Of a stretch of 64,000 nt of DNA, positions 8,225 through 16,869 are shown piece after piece (the first letter of the stretch is position 1; the number at the start of each line of letters is the position of its first letter). Both the position numbers and the translations under genes were made by a program. Where the stretch lies: contig NZ_FTPP01000001.1 in assembly GCF_900156345.1 (NCBI RefSeq), positions 868,001-932,000 on the forward strand, read 5' to 3'. Source of the DNA: Pontibacter indicus (GTDB lineage Bacteria > Bacteroidota > Bacteroidia > Cytophagales > Hymenobacteraceae). The notes below the pieces were generated by a model. It saw only the letters and a list, made by a program, of their open reading frames with translations. It made no database searches and had not been told where the DNA came from.

Positions 8225-9610
8225 TTACTTCACCAATCCAACCCTGAACTTTCTGCCCTTAATTTTTCCGTTGGATAGTGCCTCAACGATCGCATTCGCC
8301 TGATAAGCAGGTATAGCCACATAGCTGGCTTTGTCCTGCACCTCAATGCGTCCGATCTGGTCGGCTTTCAGGCCAGCGGCAGCAATCAAAGCGCCAACAA
8401 TATCCCTTGGACTGAGCTTATCTTTACGGCCGGCATTGATGTGGAGCGTGGCGAAAGCCTCTGTTGCTTCCGGGGCAGCTTTTTCAACACGAGCAACCAA
8501 ATCTGCAGCGTTCAGCCATTCATCCATACGCACCAGTCCCCAGTCGCGGAGTTTTTGCTCGTCGCGGGTGGTGGCGAAGGTATAGACTTGGCCGCTACGC
8601 CCGGCTCGCCCTGTGCGGCCGCTGCGGTGCAGGTAGGCGGCATCGTCGTCGGGCAGTTCATAATGAATAATGTTTTTGAGAGCGGCAATATCGAGTCCGC
8701 GGGCGGCCAGGTCGGTGGCGACCAGTACCTGTGTGGTTCCGTTGCGGAAGAGCGTCATGGCTTTGTCGCGGTCCTGCTGCTCCATGCCACCGTGCAGGGA
8801 GCGAGCCCCGAAACCATGCTTGGCCAGCATGGCTGCCACATCGTCGGAGGCGCCCCGGGTGTTGCAGAACACGACCGTGCCAGCCGCGTTGATGCTTTGC
8901 AACAGATGGAGTAGGGCTTGCTGCTTTTCGGAATGCGCCACTTTTATACCTGTCAGCCGCACCTGGTCAGGTATAGCATTGGGCGACACCTGCACAAATT
9001 GCGGATTTTTGAGCGAATCAGCGATCAGCTGCTTTACCTCGTCGGGCATGGTGGCTGAGAAGAGCACAGCCTGTCGCTTTTTAGGTATAGCTTCCAGAAT
9101 CTGGTCTATTTCATCGGCAAATCCCATTTCGAGGAGCTTATCGGCTTCGTCGAGCACCAACAGGCGCACCTTGCTAAGGTCGAGGGTCTGGCGGTAGAGG
9201 TGGTCGGTGAGGCGGCCGGGCGTGCCCACGAGCACCTGGGGCGGAAACGCCAACGAGGCCCGCTCCTGAGAGAATGAATGCCCACCGTAAAATGCACTGA
9301 TCTTAAGGTTATCTATTTTCTGGGCCAGCTGCTTCAGTTCGTGGCGCACCTGCACGGCCAACTCGCGGGTGGGTACCAGCACTAGCGCCTGCACCTGCTG
9401 TTTGCCCGTGTCAATTTGCTGCAGTAGCGGCAGACCAAAGGCTGCTGTTTTTCCGCTGCCTGTCTCTGCCTGTCCGGCCACATCCTGTCCGTTTAGGAGC
9501 GCAGGTATAGCAGCAAGCTGAATAGGGGTGGGGGTATGGAATTCGAGTTCAGCGAGGCGCTCCAGCAGCGCAGGGGAGAGTTTCAGTTGATCAAAAGAAG
9601 CCATGGGCAT
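8225..9610 (-). CDS. dbpA: ATP-dependent RNA helicase DbpA
   Basis: This 461-residue DEAD-box protein has the Q motif PTPIQ near residue 27, Walker A AETGSGKT at 48-55, PTREL, TPGR, DEAD at 154-157, SAT at 185-187 and HRSGRTGRAGRSG. The last 75 residues (LHINAGRKDKLSPRDIVGALIAAAGL through YVAIPAYQANAIVEAL) form the DbpA RNA-binding domain that recognises hairpin 92 of 23S rRNA, so it most likely acts in large-subunit assembly. The start is ATG at 9610 or 9604 (MASFDQ). A second DEAD-box helicase with a related C-terminal domain lies at 30401. Confidence 0.92.
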   Translation of the reverse strand: MPMASFDQLKLSPALLERLAELEFHTPTPIQLAAIPALLNGQDVAGQAETGSGKTAAFGLPLLQQIDTGKQQVQALVLVPTRELAVQVRHELKQLAQKIDNLKISAFYGGHSFSQERASLAFPPQVLVGTPGRLTDHLYRQTLDLSKVRLLVLDEADKLLEMGFADEIDQILEAIPKKRQAVLFSATMPDEVKQLIADSLKNPQFVQVSPNAIPDQVRLTGIKVAHSEKQQALLHLLQSINAAGTVVFCNTRGASDDVAAMLAKHGFGARSLHGGMEQQDRDKAMTLFRNGTTQVLVATDLAARGLDIAALKNIIHYELPDDDAAYLHRSGRTGRAGRSGQVYTFATTRDEQKLRDWGLVRMDEWLNAADLVARVEKAAPEATEAFATLHINAGRKDKLSPRDIVGALIAAAGLKADQIGRIEVQDKASYVAIPAYQANAIVEALSNGKIKGRKFRVGLVK

Positions 9611-9624
9611 GCGTACGTGAGGTG

Positions 9625-9632
9625 CAAAGGTA
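9625..9632 (-). promoter_or_regulatory. Bacteroidota -7 element for dbpA
   Basis: On the reverse strand this reads TACCTTTG, a perfect TAnnTTTG -7 match 15-21 bases from the possible starts. No clear -33 TTTG is seen. Confidence 0.45.
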
Positions 9633-9827
9633 GGGATTTATACCTGCTTGATACTTCCTAATATTTCAGCCATACGTCATCGCTAAACATAATCCTATAC
9701 CAACCGATTAAGCCTATCGATCAGGGACTTTCCAAACCATGTATTATAATCTCAACTTTAACTTTCTAAGTCCTCAACTCTCAAACTCCAATATATCCCT
9801 TCCGCTATTTTTTCAGTATGTAGGGCT

Positions 9828-10931
9828 ATGGCAAATGACTACGATCGGATAAAGAAGCTTACGTATTGGCTGTTGTTCCTGGTGCTCCTGGTGTTTGTGC
9901 TGGTCGAAACGCGAGAGTTCCTTTACCCGCTGGTGATGTCCATGCTCTTTGCCTACCTGCTTTACCCGGTTGTCAGGCGATTGGAAAGCTGGGGCCTACC
10001 CCGCATCCTGGCCAACTTCGTGACAATTATCTTCTCGCTGGCACTCGCTATCGGTTTGCTGATCCTGCTTTATAAACAGCTGTCTGTTTTCCTGACCGAC
10101 TTACCTACACTGAAAGATAAGGCGCTGGCAAACATCGACAACCTGCAGGCCATCATCGATCGGAAATTTGGCGACGAAAACCAAGCCAACGAGCGATGGC
10201 TTCGGATGCAGGTGAGCAATGCACTCGATCTGAGCGGCGCGGCCATTACGAACCTGCTGCTGGCTATTACCAACACGATCACCAAATTCGGTCTGATGCC
10301 GGTCTATACCTTCCTGATGCTCTATTACCGGAATAAGTTTGAGCATTTTCTGATGCGCGTAGTAGCGTCGCACCGCCACGGCAAGGTAAAGATGATCATC
10401 GACGAGGTATCGAATGTAACCCGGCATTACATGGGTGGCGTGGTGATTGTCATCCTGATCCTGTGCTTTCTCAACTCGGCCGGATTACTGATCATCGGCG
10501 TGGAATATGCTATTTTGCTTGGGATTGTCTCGGCTCTTCTGAACTTCATTCCTTATTTTGGCACCCTGATCGGCGGCGCTATACCTTTCCTCTATACCTT
10601 AGTGGTGCAGGGAGATCCGCAAAAAACGCTCGGCGTGCTGCTGTTCTTTCTGCTGGTGCAGTTCACCGAAAACAACATCCTGACGCCTAACATCACTGGG
10701 AGCCGCGTCAACATCAACCCGCTCTTTACCATAATCAGCATTATTGTGGGCGGTATGATCTGGGGCTTGCCGGGTATGTTTGTGTCAGTTCCAATTCTAG
10801 GTATGTTCAAGATCTACTTCGACCACTCGCCGGATCTGCAGCCCTTTTCTTATCTACTAGGTACGAAAGGTACTGAGGAGCATGCGCTCACCTTAGACAA
10901 AGTACTCCGGTTTCTGCGCATCAGAAAATAG
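9828..10931 (+). CDS. AI-2E family transporter
   Basis: This is a 367-residue inner-membrane protein with about eight hydrophobic spans: two or three near the N-terminus, a long amphipathic stretch (about residues 85-150), then the conserved C-terminal block. Family signatures include YTFLMLYYRNKF, NFIPYFGTLIGGAIPFLYTLV and ENNILTPNITGSRVNINPLFTIISIIVGGMIWGLPGM. The family includes E. coli TqsA, linked to autoinducer-2 export, but many members are Na+/H+ antiporters or unknown permeases, so the substrate should not be assumed. The ATG at 9828 follows an AT-rich leader. It shares the strand with the DUF2062 gene downstream. Confidence 0.88.
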   Translation: MANDYDRIKKLTYWLLFLVLLVFVLVETREFLYPLVMSMLFAYLLYPVVRRLESWGLPRILANFVTIIFSLALAIGLLILLYKQLSVFLTDLPTLKDKALANIDNLQAIIDRKFGDENQANERWLRMQVSNALDLSGAAITNLLLAITNTITKFGLMPVYTFLMLYYRNKFEHFLMRVVASHRHGKVKMIIDEVSNVTRHYMGGVVIVILILCFLNSAGLLIIGVEYAILLGIVSALLNFIPYFGTLIGGAIPFLYTLVVQGDPQKTLGVLLFFLLVQFTENNILTPNITGSRVNINPLFTIISIIVGGMIWGLPGMFVSVPILGMFKIYFDHSPDLQPFSYLLGTKGTEEHALTLDKVLRFLRIRK

Positions 10932-11044
10932 TTTAGAAAGCAGTCGCTATACCTGACATTAAAAATACCCCAAACAATACTTTTAGAAGCAGGTTACTTT
11001 CCTGTGTTTCGGGCATTAAGCTGCAAGGGGATGGCCTAATTTTT

Positions 11045-11695
11045 GTGCGCCTGTGCATGCAACCCTTTTGCGTCACGGGGTGTCTTCCTTATAGTTCTAT
11101 CACGCAGCAAAAATTTAAATCAGATAACAGTTTGTCTACCTCTATCGTCTCTGCATTTTTCAAGCGCCGCATCGCGCAGCCTGTGCTCAACCTGCTCCGG
11201 CAGGGCATGACGCCGCACAAGCTGGCCGTGACGGTGTCGCTGGGTACGGTGGTTGGTATATTGCCTTTCTTCGGCGTCACGACAGTGCTGGGCACTGCAC
11301 TGGCCGCCCGCTTCAGGTTGAATATTGCGGCTACTGTGCTGATCAGTTACCTGGTGCATCCGCTGCAGTTGGTGCTGATCATTCCGTTCATTAAAGCGGG
11401 TATCTTCATGTTTGGCCTCGATGACCTGAAAATCACTCTCGACGAATTGATCGCCATGTTCAGACTGGACTGGCTGGACGCACTGAACAAACTCTGGATG
11501 GCCAACCTGGCCGCGGTTTCGGCCTGGGCCATATTGGCTATACCTGTTGGGGGTCTGCTCTACCTTGCTTTGCTTCTTGTATTGAAAAGATTTTTGCCAA
11601 AGCCGGCAGCGGTTAAAGAGACTATACCTGTCGCCCCTATACCTGAGCTTACAGTGCCTGTCATACCCGAACCAACAACACAGCCACAGGTATAG
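11045..11695 (+). CDS. DUF2062 domain membrane protein
   Basis: The frame gives 216 residues from ATG 11045, but a TTG at 11132 starts a more family-like protein just before IVSAFFKRRIAQPVLNLLRQGMTPHKLA. The DUF2062 core follows: VSLGTVVGILPFFGVTTVLGTALAARFRLN and ISYLVHPLQLVLIIPFIKAG, with three or four membrane spans. The role is unknown; in some bacteria the domain occurs next to glycosyltransferases. The last 20 residues are Pro/Val-rich because the word CTATACCTG recurs there (TIPV, PIPEL), and the stop codon TAG is itself the end of an AGGTATAG copy. Confidence 0.8.
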   Translation: MRLCMQPFCVTGCLPYSSITQQKFKSDNSLSTSIVSAFFKRRIAQPVLNLLRQGMTPHKLAVTVSLGTVVGILPFFGVTTVLGTALAARFRLNIAATVLISYLVHPLQLVLIIPFIKAGIFMFGLDDLKITLDELIAMFRLDWLDALNKLWMANLAAVSAWAILAIPVGGLLYLALLLVLKRFLPKPAAVKETIPVAPIPELTVPVIPEPTTQPQV

Positions 11696-11726
11696 CGGCT
11701 TATTTTCTGACAGCCATAAAAAAACG

Positions 11727-11755
11727 AAAGCCAGCTCCTTTACGAAGCTGGCTTT
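11727..11755. terminator. Bidirectional terminator between DUF2062 and OmpA genes
   Basis: Stem AAAGCCAGCT (11727-11736) with AGCTGGCTTT (11746-11755), A-rich on the left and T-rich on the right. It serves both converging genes. Confidence 0.8.
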
Positions 11756-11775
11756 TCTGTTTTATTCTAAACCGA

Positions 11776-12633
11776 TCAGGCTGACTCCAGGATCTGGAAC
11801 AGTTCGTCCAGTTTAGGCGTGAGGATGATCTCGGTACGGCGGTTTTTCTGACGCGCTTCTTTTGTTTTCGCATTATCAAGCGGCACGTAAAGGCTGCGGC
11901 CGGAAGGAGTCACGCGGTCTGGCTGCACGCCGGCTTGTGTCAGGATGCGGGTGATTTCAGTAGCGCGGAGCACGCTCAGGTCCCAGTTGTCCTGCATACC
12001 TACGGTGCCACGGGCGATTGGCACATCATCAGTATGGCCTTCCACTACCACGTTTACATCGTTCTGCTCTTTTAACACGGCGGCCAGTTTTTTCAAGGCA
12101 TCTACACCTTTCGGGTCCACTTTGGTAGAGCCGGAGTTGAAGAGCAGTTGCTCGGCCAGCGACACGTATACCTTTCCATTGCGAATGTTCACGGTCAGGT
12201 CTTTGTCGTTGAAGCCTAGCAGGGCGTTGCTCACCTTGGAGCGAAGCGCGTTCACGGCTTTGTCCTTCTCGTCAAGAATACGTTGCAGTTCGGCCAGGCG
12301 CTGTTCACGGGCTTTGAGGTCGGCATTCAGCTTGTCGATCTGCGACTTGCTCATGTTCAGGTTCTCACCCAGCGTCTTGCCTTCTTTCAAGGCCTGCTGC
12401 AGACTTGCCTGGTATTCGGCTTTCTGTTTTTCCAGTTCAGCACGCTCCTGCTCAAGTTGGGCCTTTTCTTTTTCCAGTGACGACTTCTGCTGCTCCAGAT
12501 CCGACTTGTCCAGTTCCAGGGCGTTTTTGCGGGCCATCAGGTCCTCGTACTTCTTTTTGGAAACCACGCAGGAAGAAAGCGAAAGGCTCCCGACCAACAG
12601 GAAGAGGGAAGCTTTGTAGAAATGCTTTTTCAT
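11776..12633 (-). CDS. OmpA-family peptidoglycan-binding lipoprotein
   Basis: This 285-residue protein has a type II signal peptide (lipobox LSLSSC, Cys22). A long Glu/Lys/Gln-rich coiled coil spans about residues 28-135, then a C-terminal OmpA domain at about 150-275. The domain carries LLFNSGSTKVDPKGVDALKKLA, VVVEGHTDDVPI, NWDLSVLRATEITRIL and the terminal KNRRTEIIL, the peptidoglycan-binding hallmarks. It should tether the outer membrane to the cell wall. Two paralogous TPR proteins lie directly upstream on the same strand, suggesting an envelope-associated operon. The long coiled coil could span the periplasm. Confidence 0.88.
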   Translation of the reverse strand: MKKHFYKASLFLLVGSLSLSSCVVSKKKYEDLMARKNALELDKSDLEQQKSSLEKEKAQLEQERAELEKQKAEYQASLQQALKEGKTLGENLNMSKSQIDKLNADLKAREQRLAELQRILDEKDKAVNALRSKVSNALLGFNDKDLTVNIRNGKVYVSLAEQLLFNSGSTKVDPKGVDALKKLAAVLKEQNDVNVVVEGHTDDVPIARGTVGMQDNWDLSVLRATEITRILTQAGVQPDRVTPSGRSLYVPLDNAKTKEARQKNRRTEIILTPKLDELFQILESA

Positions 12634-12675
12634 ATCAATCTTTTAGGTTGGATGATGCTATAGTGTTGTTCTTTG

Positions 12676-13395
12676 TTAGTTAGCCGACTCTACGGCGTTA
12701 GGGTCGTTGCGGAACATGCCTTTGGGGTCGGGCATTTGTGCGAGCAGGTCGGCCAGGAAGTTATAGTCCAGCGACATGATGTTGATGTCGCGGCTGCGGT
12801 GCAGATAATCCCAGGCTTCTGTGTATTTCTTGTTATAATAGTATACCTGCGCGTAATTGGCCAGGGCAAAAGCGTTGTTCTGGTCTGCTTTCAGGGAGCG
12901 GTCCAGAAAAGCGGTGGCCTGCTTCAGGCTCTTTTTCTTTTTGTCTTTGATATACTGCTGTAGGTAGGCAGCGCCCACATCGGATAGCAGGAGCGAGTTG
13001 TTCGGCTGGTATTTCAGGGCACGGTCAAACATCCCGATCGCTTCCTGGGTGTTGCCTTTGCTGTTTTCCACCAATCCGAAAGCCCAGTAGGTGTTGTAGT
13101 TATCCGGGTTGAGGAGCCAAGCCAGGTTGAAACGGTATACCGCGGTATCTACCTGCCCTTCGTTCAGATACTCCCAGCCGCGCTCCATGAAAAAGTTACT
13201 GGCCTCGGTACGACTCTCGAAGCTCTTGTCGCAGCTGGTCAGGAATTTCTCGTCTGCTTTCTGCTGGGCGTCCGTTTTGGCTACCTGTCCAAACATGGGT
13301 AGCACTTTGGGGTTCGATGCGGGTTGCTGCTCCTGCGCATACGCCATGGAGACACTAAGTACTAGAGTGGCCGCAGCCAGAAAAAATCTTTTCAT
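12676..13395 (-). CDS. Secreted TPR protein
   Basis: This 239-residue protein has a signal peptide (MKRFFLAAATLVLSVSMAYA, cleavage before QEQ) and about three TPR-like helical pairs between residues 65 and 215: WEYLNEGQVDTAVYRFNLAWLL, NTQEAIGMFDRALKYQPNN and NKKYTEAWDYLHRSRDI. It is clearly paralogous to the gene at 13480-14193; both end with an AW-YLH motif followed by DP.G..R. TPRs bind protein partners, so a periplasmic scaffold role is likely. It lies 42 bases upstream of the OmpA lipoprotein on the same strand, so partnership is plausible but inferred. Confidence 0.82.
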   Translation of the reverse strand: MKRFFLAAATLVLSVSMAYAQEQQPASNPKVLPMFGQVAKTDAQQKADEKFLTSCDKSFESRTEASNFFMERGWEYLNEGQVDTAVYRFNLAWLLNPDNYNTYWAFGLVENSKGNTQEAIGMFDRALKYQPNNSLLLSDVGAAYLQQYIKDKKKKSLKQATAFLDRSLKADQNNAFALANYAQVYYYNKKYTEAWDYLHRSRDINIMSLDYNFLADLLAQMPDPKGMFRNDPNAVESAN

Positions 13396-13479
13396 GTGAT
13401 GTTATCAGCTAGGTATGGTCGTCCTTCCTGGTTTAAAAATACGCCACCCGTCTTGAAATAACAAATGATGTCCTGTCAT

Positions 13480-14193
13480 TTACCTGTATTTACCGGCCGG
13501 GTCCTGCTGCTTTTCCAGCAAGGCGGCTATAAATGCGGCATCTGCTACTTCCTTGTCTTTGCTGATACTCTTGTGCAGGTAACTCCATGCCTCGGCGTAC
13601 TCCTGTAGGTAGTAGTGACTGATGGCTAGCTTGTAATAGGCGTCTGCCGCGTCAGGGGAGTAGCGAACGGCGCTTTCGAGCAGCTTGCGGCTCTGCACCA
13701 GGTCTTCGGGGTTGCTTTCGGCGTAGAATCGGCCCAGGTGACTGGTTGCCAGGTCGGTGAGGAGCCGCGGATTGTGCTGGTCTTTCTCCAGCGCGTGATA
13801 GAGTAGAAAGAGTGCTTTGTCAAAGGCTTTTTGCTGACCGTACACCAGCCCGTAGCCCCAGTATACATCGTTGTTGGTGCTATCCATCAGCCAGGCACGC
13901 CCGAACAGGTAACTGGCAGAGTCCGGTTTGTCTTCGTTAAAGGTGCGCTTGGCCTGGTACACATAATAAGCCGAGGCTGCCTCGCGGTTTTTGAAGCGTT
14001 TGGCGTCTTTGTCGAGTTGCTTCTTCTGCTGTTGCTTTTCCGAAGGCGTTAGGGTACTTTTGGCAGGTATCACATCGGCCATCCGGAGTTCAGGCCTGGG
14101 CGACTGTGTGTTCTCGGTGATGGCGTTTTGGGAAGTGCAGGCGGCCATTGTGCCTGCTATCATTAATCCGAAAGCGATAAGTTGGCTTCGCAT
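13480..14193 (-). CDS. TPR lipoprotein, paralogue of the neighbouring TPR protein
   Basis: This 237-residue lipoprotein starts at the internal ATG 14193, where MRSQLIAFGLMIAGTMAAC gives a good type II signal (Cys19); the longer frame hides this signal. The region from about residue 60 to 230 has TPR-like pairs (SASYLFGRAWLMDSTNNDVYWGYG, FDKALFLLYHALEKDQHNP, YYLQEYAEAWSYLHKSISKD). It aligns along its length with the protein encoded at 12676-13395, so the pair probably arose by tandem duplication and then diverged in anchoring: lipid-anchored here, soluble there. Confidence 0.8.
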   Translation of the reverse strand: MRSQLIAFGLMIAGTMAACTSQNAITENTQSPRPELRMADVIPAKSTLTPSEKQQQKKQLDKDAKRFKNREAASAYYVYQAKRTFNEDKPDSASYLFGRAWLMDSTNNDVYWGYGLVYGQQKAFDKALFLLYHALEKDQHNPRLLTDLATSHLGRFYAESNPEDLVQSRKLLESAVRYSPDAADAYYKLAISHYYLQEYAEAWSYLHKSISKDKEVADAAFIAALLEKQQDPAGKYR

Positions 14194-14376
14194 GGGTAAG
14201 CGGGTTGATTCTGGCTTCAAACGATGTGTGGCTTGGAATAGTGCCTCTTTCGCTTCAATTCGAAAATTTCAATTGTATTGTCCACTTCAGAAAAGGTATA
14301 GCCCTATTCGATTATATTTTAAAAAGCAGCTTCCGCTTTGCCGCTGCAGGTATAGGAATAAAATTAAATAGCAACT

Positions 14377-14395
14377 TGTCGGATAATTTGCGACA
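14377..14395 (+). promoter_or_regulatory. Candidate operator of the toxin-antitoxin operon
   Basis: Inverted repeat TGTCG-N9-CGACA just upstream of the -7 element. Xre-type antitoxins usually repress their own operon from such repeats. Assignment is by position only. Confidence 0.4.
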
Positions 14396-14402
14396 GATTT
14401 CG

Positions 14403-14410
14403 TATATTTG
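14403..14410 (+). promoter_or_regulatory. Bacteroidota -7 promoter element of the Xre-RES operon
   Basis: TATATTTG is an exact TAnnTTTG match, 17 bases before the ATG at 14427. It predicts a very short leader. Confidence 0.55.
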
Positions 14411-14426
14411 AGAAAAGGAAATTGTT

Positions 14427-14855
14427 ATGGGAAAGGCACTCAAAATAAACGGTGGCATTAACTATAGTCTCATCGACGACCGGGATGTGTTTATGCTGAT
14501 CACGACCGTGCGGGAAGGTATAAAGTACGCCACTTTCCAGAACATCGCCAACAAGATTCCCTTCAGCCTGGGCGAGTGGTCGGAATTCCTGCACTTGTCG
14601 GAGCGCACCTTTCAGCGCTATAAAAAAGAGCAGCGCAAGTTCGACCCGTTACATTCTGAGAAGATCCTCGAAATCACGCTGGTCTACAACAAAGGAGTAG
14701 AGGTGTTCGGCGAAAAAGAGGATTTTGATGCCTGGCTGGAAGCCAAAAACGTGGCCTTGGGAGGCATACGCCCCAAAGAACTGCTTGACAGCACCTTCGG
14801 CATCGGCCTGCTCCGCGACGAGCTGACCCGCATTGAACACGGCGTGCTGGCATGA
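14427..14855 (+). CDS. Antitoxin, Xre/MbcA/ParS type (DUF2384)
   Basis: This 142-residue protein has an N-terminal helical DNA-binding region (about residues 20-75, with IANKIPFSLGEWSEFLHLSERTFQRYKKEQ as the Xre-like helix-turn-helix). A C-terminal toxin-binding domain (about 80-142) carries EVFGEKEDFDAWLEAKNVALGGIRPKELLDSTFGIGLLRDELTRIEHG. It neutralises the RES toxin encoded immediately downstream and probably represses the operon through the inverted repeat upstream. It overlaps the toxin gene by four bases (ATGA), implying translational coupling. Confidence 0.92.
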   Translation: MGKALKINGGINYSLIDDRDVFMLITTVREGIKYATFQNIANKIPFSLGEWSEFLHLSERTFQRYKKEQRKFDPLHSEKILEITLVYNKGVEVFGEKEDFDAWLEAKNVALGGIRPKELLDSTFGIGLLRDELTRIEHGVLA

Positions 14856-15313
14856 TCGTATACCGCCTCAGCAGAAAACAGTATTGCAACGACCTGTCGG
14901 GTAAAGGCGCTGAACTGGCGGGTGGCCGCTGGAACAGCAAAGGCACCGCCGTACTCTACACCAGCGAGTCTATTGCGCTTTGCACTGTGGAGATAGCTGT
15001 GCACATGCCGCTAGGCATCGTTCCAAAAGACTATCACCTAGTCACCATCGAACTGCCGGACGAGGGCCCAATCGGGGAGGTGCACGAAAAAAACCTTGCT
15101 CCGGCCTGGAAATCGTTTCCGCATAGCAGTGTGACGCAGCAGGTAGGCGACGACTATGTGAAGAACGGGCTATACCTGATCCTGAAAGTACCCTCGGCCA
15201 CCGTGCAAGGCACCTTTAATTACCTCGTCAACCCGCGCCATCCCGCATTCAACAAAGTCCGAATCCTTAAAACAGAGGCCTTTGTGTTTGACAAGCGCCT
15301 GTTCATCAAATAG
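14852..15313 (+). CDS. RES-domain toxin (NAD+-degrading)
   Basis: This 153-residue toxin carries the domain's name residues: Arg26 in GGRWN, Glu47 in TVEIAVH and Ser115 in VPSA, plus Tyr36 in LYTSES and the terminal NYLVNPRHPAF. RES toxins resemble ADP-ribosyltransferases; characterised members break down NAD+ or modify Prs, causing growth arrest. All key residues are present, so it should be active. It is translated from an ATG overlapping the antitoxin stop and converges on the beta-CASP gene eight bases away. Role in dormancy, stress or phage defence is not shown by sequence. Confidence 0.92.
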   Translation: MIVYRLSRKQYCNDLSGKGAELAGGRWNSKGTAVLYTSESIALCTVEIAVHMPLGIVPKDYHLVTIELPDEGPIGEVHEKNLAPAWKSFPHSSVTQQVGDDYVKNGLYLILKVPSATVQGTFNYLVNPRHPAFNKVRILKTEAFVFDKRLFIK

Positions 15314-15320
15314 CTAACTT

Positions 15321-16700
15321 TTAGTGCAAATCGTAGGTAGTGCCCATCTCGGCAATGGTGCAGCCCCAGCCCAGCGTGTCCGTTATTTTCAGTCGGAGAG
15401 CCTCCAAGGCCTGGGCTTCCCCGTGGTTTAGGAACACCTGCTGCGGCGCCTTTTTGAAATGGCTCAGCCACCAAAGCAGATCGGCCTGGTCGCCGTGCGC
15501 CGAAAGCGATGAGATCTGGTGAATCTCAGCCTGCACAGGGTAGTAATTGCCCTGCATCTTGATCTCGTTGGCTCCGCTCAACAGCAGACTGCCCCGCGTG
15601 CCCGGCGCCTGAAATCCTACCAGCAACACCGTATTCTTCGCGTCCTGAATCAGGCGCTGCAAGTAAAAAAGCACACGCCCGCCCGTTACCATGCCGCTTC
15701 CCGCAATCACGATCTTTGGCCCCGGCTTGTCCAGCACGCGCAGGGTCTGCTCAAAATCCCGTATCACCTGCACGTTGTGCATCATGGTGCGGCACTCTGC
15801 ATCGCTCAGGCTATGCCAGTCGCGGTGGTGCAGGTATAGCTGTGTCACGTCGATGCCCATGGGCGTGTCGAGGTAGATGGGGACGTTGGGTATGCTGCCT
15901 TCTTCTCGCAGCGTGTTGAGGATCAGGAGTAATTCTTGGGCTCGCTCCACGGCAAAACTCGGAATCACCAGTACGCCGCCTTTTGCCACGGTATGCTTCA
16001 CATAGGCCTGTATTTCGTCGTAAGCTGAGGCCTGTTCATGCAATCTGTCACCATAAGTTGACTCCAGCACCAGGTAATCGGCCTCCCTTACAAAAACGGG
16101 GGGCTCCATCAGCAACGGTTTGCGGCGCCCGATATCTCCGGAAAACACAACGGTGTGGCCCTTGCACTTGAGCTCCACAAAAGCAGAGCCCAGGATGTGC
16201 CCGCTCTTCCGGAAGCAGAATTTCATGTCTTCGTTGATGATCACCCACTCGTTGTCGTCGTGCGTTTCGAAGAGAGGCATGGTCAGATCTACGTCCTCAG
16301 CGGTATAGAGCGGCTTGGCCGGATTGTGCTTGGAGTAGCCACCCCGGTTAGCTTCAGCGGCATCTTCCTCCTGTATCTTTGCGCTGTCGCGCAGGATGAT
16401 CTCTGCTACGTCTCGTGTGGGCGTGGTGGCGTAAATAGGACCATGGTAGCCGTTTTGCGTGAGCACTGGAAGATAACCGCAGTGGTCCAAATGGCCGTGC
16501 GTCAGGATGACGGCATCCAGCTCTTCCACATCCAGGGGCGGCTTTTGCCAGTTGAGCAGGCGCAGTTGCTTCAGGCCCTGGAACAGACCACAGTCGATGA
16601 GCACCTGGTGCCTGTCTGTTTTGAGCAGTATCTTAGAGCCGGTCACGGTGCCGGCGGCGCCTAGAAAAGTGAGTGTGAAAGGAGGAGTTTGGTGTAGCAT
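15321..16700 (-). CDS. MBL-fold beta-CASP hydrolase (RNA-processing exonuclease family)
   Basis: This is a 459-residue metallo-beta-lactamase-fold protein with THGHLDHCG (His68, His70, Asp72, His73) as the zinc site. The SGDIGRR segment follows, then the inserted beta-CASP domain with YLDTPMGIDVTQLY. The C-terminal zinc-dependent RNA-specificity motifs are GSGMVTGGRVLFYLQRL, SLSAHGDQADLLWW and FLNHGEAQALEALR. Relatives (COG1236, CPSF73/YSH1-like) are RNases or RNA-maturation enzymes. The bacterial substrates are poorly known. It starts at ATG 16700 and is not in an operon. Confidence 0.9.
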   Translation of the reverse strand: MLHQTPPFTLTFLGAAGTVTGSKILLKTDRHQVLIDCGLFQGLKQLRLLNWQKPPLDVEELDAVILTHGHLDHCGYLPVLTQNGYHGPIYATTPTRDVAEIILRDSAKIQEEDAAEANRGGYSKHNPAKPLYTAEDVDLTMPLFETHDDNEWVIINEDMKFCFRKSGHILGSAFVELKCKGHTVVFSGDIGRRKPLLMEPPVFVREADYLVLESTYGDRLHEQASAYDEIQAYVKHTVAKGGVLVIPSFAVERAQELLLILNTLREEGSIPNVPIYLDTPMGIDVTQLYLHHRDWHSLSDAECRTMMHNVQVIRDFEQTLRVLDKPGPKIVIAGSGMVTGGRVLFYLQRLIQDAKNTVLLVGFQAPGTRGSLLLSGANEIKMQGNYYPVQAEIHQISSLSAHGDQADLLWWLSHFKKAPQQVFLNHGEAQALEALRLKITDTLGWGCTIAEMGTTYDLH

Positions 16701-16869
16701 CGTTTGAAAGGCTAGTGGGTATGGGCAAGCTATAAAATCCTATTAATGCGGATAATGATATATGTCTCTTTCCTCATTTAATATTAACAAAAAATCTTAG
16801 ACAGGACGCTTAACAGTAATTTAAAACTGCAGACTGGCAGCTACGCGGGTTTTGACGTATCTTCGCCGC

